NCBI RefSeq assembly: GCF_029168945.1
Contig: NC_083601.1
Span: forward strand, 30,493,660 to 30,557,659
Source: Cannabis sativa
Lineage: Eukaryota; Streptophyta; Magnoliopsida; Rosales; Cannabaceae
DNA: 64,000 nt
Reading direction: 5' to 3'
In this document: positions 59,004-64,000 of the stretch, one piece after another
Position numbering within the stretch: position 1 is the stretch's first letter
Layout: each line of letters starts with the position of its first letter
Notes under the pieces: generated by a model
Told to the model about the DNA's origin: nothing
Database searches by the model: none
The model's input: the letters and a program-made list of their open reading frames with translations, nothing else
Position numbers and translations under genes: made by a program

Positions 59004-60437
59004 ATGTCTTTGTTTGCAGAAGGAAGCTCTATCTCTCGACCTCCTCTGTTAAATGAATCGAATTATACTTATTGGAAGGTCAGGATGAGAGCATTCATCA
59101 AATCGCAAGATGAGAAGGCATGGAGAGCTATTCTTACAGGCTGGTCTCAACCTACTGAAAATGATGAAAAAGGTAATACTCAGGTAAAATCTGAACTCAG
59201 TTGGACCACTGAAGATGAAAAATTGTCAGGTTATAATAATAAGGCTTTACATGATATTTTTAATGGTGTTGGTGAAGGCTTTATTAAATTAATCACATCT
59301 TGTGAATCTGCAAAGGAAGCATGGAAAATCCTTCAAATTCAATTTGAAGGTACTGTTGATGTAAAAAGATCACGATTTACCATGTTGCAAACTAGATTTG
59401 ATGAATTGAGAATGTCAGAAACTGAAACTTTAAATGATTTTTATGAAAGATTATCTGATATTTCTAATGAGTTTTTTGCCTTGGGAGAAAAATTAGATGA
59501 ATCTGTCTTGGTTCGAAAGATTGTTCGAGTTCTTCCTGACAGGTTTGACACAAAATTGCTTGCAATGGAAGAGGCAAAAGACTTTGGCAAAATGAAGGTT
59601 GAGAAACTCATGGGGTCTTTAAGAACTTTTGAGTTGAATCGACAGATCAAGAAAAAGAGTAAGCAAAGTCTCTCAAATGAGAAAATCAAAGGTATTGCTT
59701 TCAATGATTCTGAAAATATTGTTTCTGATGATGAAAATGATGATGAAATGGCCTTGTTAGCAAAAAATTTCCAAAGATACATGAAATCTGTTGGAAATAA
59801 AATGAACTTTTCAAAGAACTCAAATGGTAACATTTCAAGTAACAATCCCTCTAAACCTTTTTCATCTAACAAAGATATTCGTTGCAGAGAGTGTGAAGGG
59901 TATGGTCATATTCAATCTGAATGTGCCAATACCTTAAAGAAAAATAAAAAGGGATTGAATGTTACTTGGAGTGATGATTCTGAAAGTAGTGAAGATGAAA
60001 AAGAAAAAGTTGCTCTAACAAGTGTTTTGTCAAGAAATTTGCAGGAAAAAGGAAAATTCATGTGCATGAATAATACCTCGATCAATGACAACAAGGAAGA
60101 ATCTAGATCCGAATCAGATGAGTCAGAAATTGATGAGAATTCTATGGTTGAATCCTACAAGGTAATGTTTGGTAAGTTGATGGAAACATGTGCTGAAAAT
60201 CGCTCCCTGGTTAAAGATAATAAAGTCTTGTGTAACAACATTAATGAGTTGGAAGATAAACTTAAATGTTGTGAATCTGATCTATCTTTAAAAGAGTCTA
60301 AAATTATTTCTTTAACCAAGGAACTTGATAACATTAAAAAGAATGTGAAAATGTTAAATCCAGGTTCCACCATCTTTGAAAAAATCAAAAAATCTGGCCA
60401 AACCAATCATGCTGGTCTGGGTTATGTTTCTAATTAA
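59004..60437 (+). CDS. Gag polyprotein of the SIRE-type copia element
   Basis: 477 residues from the ATG at 59004; the open frame extends three codons upstream without another ATG. The N-terminus (LLNESNYTYWKVRMRAFIKS) is the DUF4219/UBN2-type capsid start of plant copia gag. The UBN2 core follows (AKEAWKILQIQFEGT, RFTMLQTRFDELRMSETETL). A CCHC zinc knuckle, CRECEGYGHIQSEC, lies at 59884-59925. A long acidic, Ser-rich and coiled-coil C-terminal part (ESSEDEKE, NINELEDKLKCC) is typical of SIRE gag. The frame stops at 60435-60437 but stays readable beyond: a second knuckle, CHFCGRKGHIRPKC, lies at 60606-60647. Gag forms the virus-like particle and binds the genomic RNA. Confidence 0.85.
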   Translation: MSLFAEGSSISRPPLLNESNYTYWKVRMRAFIKSQDEKAWRAILTGWSQPTENDEKGNTQVKSELSWTTEDEKLSGYNNKALHDIFNGVGEGFIKLITSCESAKEAWKILQIQFEGTVDVKRSRFTMLQTRFDELRMSETETLNDFYERLSDISNEFFALGEKLDESVLVRKIVRVLPDRFDTKLLAMEEAKDFGKMKVEKLMGSLRTFELNRQIKKKSKQSLSNEKIKGIAFNDSENIVSDDENDDEMALLAKNFQRYMKSVGNKMNFSKNSNGNISSNNPSKPFSSNKDIRCRECEGYGHIQSECANTLKKNKKGLNVTWSDDSESSEDEKEKVALTSVLSRNLQEKGKFMCMNNTSINDNKEESRSESDESEIDENSMVESYKVMFGKLMETCAENRSLVKDNKVLCNNINELEDKLKCCESDLSLKESKIISLTKELDNIKKNVKMLNPGSTIFEKIKKSGQTNHAGLGYVSN

Positions 60438-60730
60438 CCTAATTCTAATACCACTTTTGTTAAAACTAATAGTTTTGTTTCTGGAAGAACTGTTTCCACC
60501 TCGCAGGTTTCTGTCTCTACAGCAAAGCACTCTGCTGTTACAGAAAAGAAACACCACAGTAAGTTTGACAATTCCAAAGGGAATGGAAGACGTTTCATCC
60601 CTATTTGCCATTTTTGTGGGAGAAAAGGTCACATTCGACCTAAATGCATCACTATGCAAAACATGTTTAAATCTAATTACCTTGGAAATAAACATGTTTT
60701 ACAAAAACAAAAATGGGTTGTCAAAAATAA

Positions 60731-62767
60731 ATGCTTGGTAGGTTCTTTTGTTTTAAAACTATTGCTACTAACATGTGGTACTTTGATAGTGGGTATTCTA
60801 GACACATGACAGGTAAAAAAGAATATCTTGAGAACATTAGACCAATGCAGTGTGAAGAAGTTACTTTTGGTAACGGTCTTGTTGGAAAAGTCATAGGGAT
60901 AGGAACTCTCAATTTCGAAGGGCTTCCTAGACTGAAGAATGTCATGTTGGTTGATGGACTAAAAGCTAATCTTCTTAGCATTAGTCAAATATGTGATCAG
61001 GGTTATACTGTGAGCTTTGATAGTAATCATTGTTATGTGTATAATATTCTTGATGAAATTGTCTTGCAAGGGTTCAGATCTAATGATAACTGTTACACCA
61101 TCACTACCTATGCTACTTGTCACTCTGTTATTAACACCACTGATTTATGGCATGAAAAAGTTGGTCATATTCATTTTAAAAATCTGAGGAGATTGTCTAA
61201 TGCAGGAATTGTTCGAGGATTACCTAAATTAGGTAAGGAGTCTTTGGGAAAATGTGGACCATGTCAGCTTGGTAAGCAACTGAAAATTTCTCATAAGAGT
61301 GTTTCTGATGTGAATACTTCTAGAGTTCTCGAACTCCTACATATGGACTTAATGGGTCCAATCCAGGTTGAAAGCTTGAATGGTAAGAGGTATATTTTTG
61401 TGTGTGTTGATGATTTCTCTTGGTTTTCATGGGTAGAATTTTTTAGAGAAAACATTGATACTTTTGATGTTTTTAAGTACCTTTGCTTGAAATTAAAAGT
61501 TCAAAAAGATTGCAACATTGGTAAGATAGTTCGTGGTAAGAGTAATCATGGAAAAGATTTTGAAAATACTGTGTATGCTAAATTCTGTAAATCTTATGGT
61601 ATTTTTCATAATCTTTCTGCTCCTAAGACACGACAACAAAATGGAGCGATTAAGGATTCCCACCTTCTTGATCATGTTTTAGACGAGGCTTTGTATGGCT
61701 TGAAACAAGCACCCCGTGCTTGGTATGAGCGTCTATCTGAGTTTTTACACTCTCATGGTTATAGAAAAGGAAATGTTATTAAAACACAGTTCATCACACA
61801 CATTCAATTTGATATTATTTTTTCTTATGTTGATGATCTTATTTTTGGATCTACTTCTAACTCTGAAGTGCAGGTTTTTGTTTCCCAAATGCAAAAGGAG
61901 TTTGAAATGAGCATGGTAGGTGAACTCACTTATTTTCTCGGTCTTCAAATGAAGCAATCAGAGGAGGGAACTTTTGTCGCTCAAAGCAAATATGCAAAGA
62001 ACTTGGTGAAAAAGTTTGGTCTTGAGAAAGCCAAACATACCAACACTCCCATGAGCACAACTTTGAAATTAAGCAAAGATGAACAAGGAGTAAAGGTAGA
62101 TCAAACTTTGTATCGAAGTTTGATAGGTAGTTTGCTTTATCTTACTGCTAGTCGTCTTGACATTTGTTATAGTGTTGGTGTTTGTGCACGATATCAGGCA
62201 AATCCCATGGAATCCCATCTTTCTGCTGTGAAAAGAATCATTCGCTATGTAAATAGCACTATTGATTTTGGGATTTGGTTTTCAAAAGACACTAATTCTA
62301 ACCTTGTTTGCTTTAGTGATGCTGATTGGGCAGGTAATGCAGATGATAGAAAAAGTACTAGTGGTGGATGTTTCTATCTTAGAAACAATCTGGTTTCATG
62401 GCATAGCAAGAAGCAAAACTCAATCTCTCTGTCCACAGCTGAGGCTGAGTATATTGTGGCGGGTAGTTGTTGTACCCAATTGTTATGGATGAAACAAATG
62501 ATGGCAGATTATGGGTTTGATTTGAAAACTTTAACCATCTTTTGTGATAACACTAGTGCTATAAACATTTCTAAGAACCCTGTTCAACACTCTCGCACAA
62601 AGCACATAGACATTCGTCATCACTTTATTAGAGAGCTTGTGGAAAATAAAATTCTTGTCTTAGAATATGTTGAAACTAGCAAACAAATTGCAGATATTTT
62701 TACTAAAGCTCTTGACTCAGTCCGATTTATTTCTCTAAGGAAATCCTTAGGGGTTTGTATTGTTTAA
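60731..62767 (+). pseudogene. Internally deleted copia pol: protease, partial integrase, partial RT, RNase H
   Basis: One open frame of 678 codons, but not a working pol. Protease has the active-site DSG (WYFDSGYSRHMTG). Integrase has its HHCC zinc region (WHEKVGHIH ... CGPC) and first catalytic Asp (LHMDLMGPI). At the second catalytic Asp, where relatives have SDHG, it reads SNHG. Right after RQQNG (about 61645) the sequence jumps, in frame, to the RT C-terminal half (ALYGLKQAPRAWYERL, then YVDD), removing the rest of integrase and the RT fingers. RNase H follows (FSDADWAGNADDRKSTSG, AEAEYI, KHIDIRHHFIRE). The pol frame differs from gag, with the shift near 60745. Intact copia pol is several hundred residues longer. 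Confidence 0.88.
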
Positions 62768-63700
62768 TGCTTTTATTTTTCCATAATCCTTGATATTTGA
62801 GTTGTCTTAGAGTTCATAATGTCTTGTCTTTGTCCTAGAAGAAAATTTCAACCTTATAAGAATTTCAGTCATTATTTTATTGTTAATGTTGTAATATTAT
62901 GATGTCATACAGGTTTGTCAGGAAAATTGTCCACTCCTCACAGGAATATTCAGGTTCATCAAACAGTGTTATGTAAGCTACCATTTTCGAATAATGTTGT
63001 TCAAAAACTGTGTGTTCAAGCTCCATTGGATGAATAGAGCTACCTATCTCAATGTGTGAAAGCCATCTCTGAGTAAGTTGGAACTATGTAATTAGGAGTT
63101 ATGTAGAAGATACGCTACCATTGAAAAGGGCTACCATTGAGGTAGTGTGACAGCGTCTCCTATGGGTACAATTTATCAGAAAAAGTCTTTTTGACAAATT
63201 GGGCAATGTTCCCTGCTTACACTTTCACACACTAATGCTTGACACAGTTTGTGGTAAAAATTGTTTCTTCTCGAAAATGGTGTTACAAAGCTGTTACATA
63301 CTGTTTGATGTGCTTTAATATTCTTGGTGACGGAGTCAATTTTTTCCTGTGAACCGGTATGACCTCATTCTATTACATCATTAGTTTGATAAAATAATTT
63401 CTGACTATTCTTATGAGTTTGATTTTTTCATCAGGGACAAAGACAAATGGACATTGTGAATTCTAGTTGCAAAAATATCAAGGTTATTTTATTTTTCTGT
63501 CTTTTAATCAAAAAAATAAAAAAAAATAAATAATAAAAAAAAAGGTTCGTGATCGAGTTGTCAAGTGAGCTTTGTTAAAAATTTTTGTTATTTTTTGTTA
63601 TGTTTCATTATGTTCTTAGACACAATTTTGCTCTTAAGTGGTAATTAGTGCTTTTTGTGTCTTGGTGTGTTCTCTTGTTCTTTATTTGTAATTTTTCTTT
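62768..63700 (+). other. Long 3' non-coding region of the SIRE-type element
   Basis: No open frame. GCTACC(A/T) recurs four times between 62968 and 63140. One instance, CTACCATTGAGGTAG, is a small hairpin. A long untranslated region between pol and the 3' LTR is normal for SIRE-type elements, where an env-like gene is sometimes present; none is seen here. Confidence 0.55.
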
Positions 63701-63780
63701 GGGGGGCATTTTTTGAAAAAATAAAAGAAAAAGGGGGGCATTTTTTGAAAAAATAAAAGAAAAAGGGGGGCATATTTTTT
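63701..63780 (+). repeat. Tandem polypurine-tract-like repeats, 32-bp unit
   Basis: GGGGGGCATTTTTTGAAAAA... is repeated exactly at 63701-63732 and 63733-63764, with a third partial unit from 63765. Each unit ends in a purine run AAAAGAAAAA leading into GGGGGG, which looks like a polypurine tract. The real one should abut the 3' LTR outside the window. Confidence 0.8.
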
Positions 63781-64000
63781 CTTTTCGAGTTTTTTTCGAA
63801 TCCTTGTACATTTTTTCTTTTAGTTTTTCATTTTATGGAAACATGTGTTAATTGTATACTCTATTTTGTGTTTCCTTTATTTGTGGAGATTTGGTCTTAT
63901 TTTAGGAAACTTGTTCTTAAATATTTAATTATTTTTGGTTTCTTTTTTGGTGGCAATTTCGGTTATGGTGGGGTTTTTATTTCTTAGATTTTGTGGGAAT
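63781..64000 (+). other. Tail of the SIRE-type element before its unseen 3' LTR
   Basis: T-rich, no gene. The LTR start word TGTTAATTCC does not appear before the window ends. Confidence 0.5.

Larger units (their letters stand above)
57723..64000 (+). mobile_element. SIRE/Maximus-type Ty1/copia retrotransposon, runs off the window
   Basis: Plus-strand order is 5' LTR (57723-58930), initiator-tRNA primer site, gag, protease, part of integrase, part of reverse transcriptase, RNase H, then a long 3' non-coding region with repeated polypurine tracts. The 3' LTR is not reached by base 64000. A gag of about 480 residues, LTRs of about 1.2 kb and multiple purine tracts are features of the SIRE/Maximus group. 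The copy is defective: one stop after gag, a frame change before protease and an in-frame deletion across integrase and RT. It sits inside the LINE at 56.4 kb. Confidence 0.88.

Noticed and set aside
63701..63780. CRISPR-like regular repeats
   Set aside because: Units are directly abutting with no spacers, in a plant retrotransposon.

Overview
The window is nuclear DNA of a flowering plant, most likely a eudicot. The genes have short phased GT-AG introns, intergenic DNA is very AT-rich, and every recognisable protein belongs to a plant family (DUF674, IQM, plant-type HPt, AGCVIII kinase, GH100 alkaline/neutral invertase). The repeats are plant LINEs, Ty1/copia and Ty3/gypsy LTR elements, and MITEs. 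The species cannot be named from the sequence alone.

Layout. 0-4 kb: a small tRNA-derived SINE with a target-site duplication, then a four-exon DUF674 gene. 5-6.9 kb: a 5'-truncated LINE. 7.7-8.6 kb: two foldback TIR elements side by side. 11-12.7 kb: a three-exon ATX1/CCH-type copper chaperone. 13.5-15.8 kb (minus): a nine-exon IQM calmodulin-binding protein. 17.7-20.8 kb (minus): a six-exon HPt protein that lacks the phosphoacceptor histidine. 21.8-25.3 kb: a pile-up of TIR elements around a 1.2-kb C-rich hexamer-like repeat, itself hit by a hAT-type MITE. 25.5-39.5 kb: an old, collapsed Ty3/gypsy-like element whose minus-strand coiled-coil reading frame is split by a 10.2-kb copia-type LTR element with near-identical LTRs and a perfect 5-bp duplication. 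41.7-44.2 kb (minus): an AGCVIII (PINOID/WAG-type) kinase. 45.6-46.3 kb: another hAT-type MITE. 50.6-54.9 kb (minus): an organelle-type alkaline/neutral invertase. 56.4 kb to the end: a second truncated LINE interrupted by a SIRE-type copia element that runs off the window.

The five plant genes in the middle and right, plus the DUF674 gene, share no obvious pathway. They cover copper trafficking, calmodulin binding, cytokinin phosphorelay modulation, auxin-transport kinase signalling and sucrose hydrolysis. They look like ordinary single-copy genes separated by transposon-rich DNA; nothing suggests a gene cluster.

The most interesting unexplained structure is in the transcribed leader of the SIRE-type element. 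Six consecutive small stem-loops (58391-58535) have different stems but all expose the same CGGGAG or GGGAG loop, arranged as a duplicated triplet. This recalls the G-rich loops recognised by nucleocapsid zinc knuckles in retroviral packaging signals, although here it is only an inference. Also notable are the odd CpG-centred differences between the two otherwise near-identical LTRs of the 10.2-kb element, and the His-to-Leu replacement in the HPt protein.
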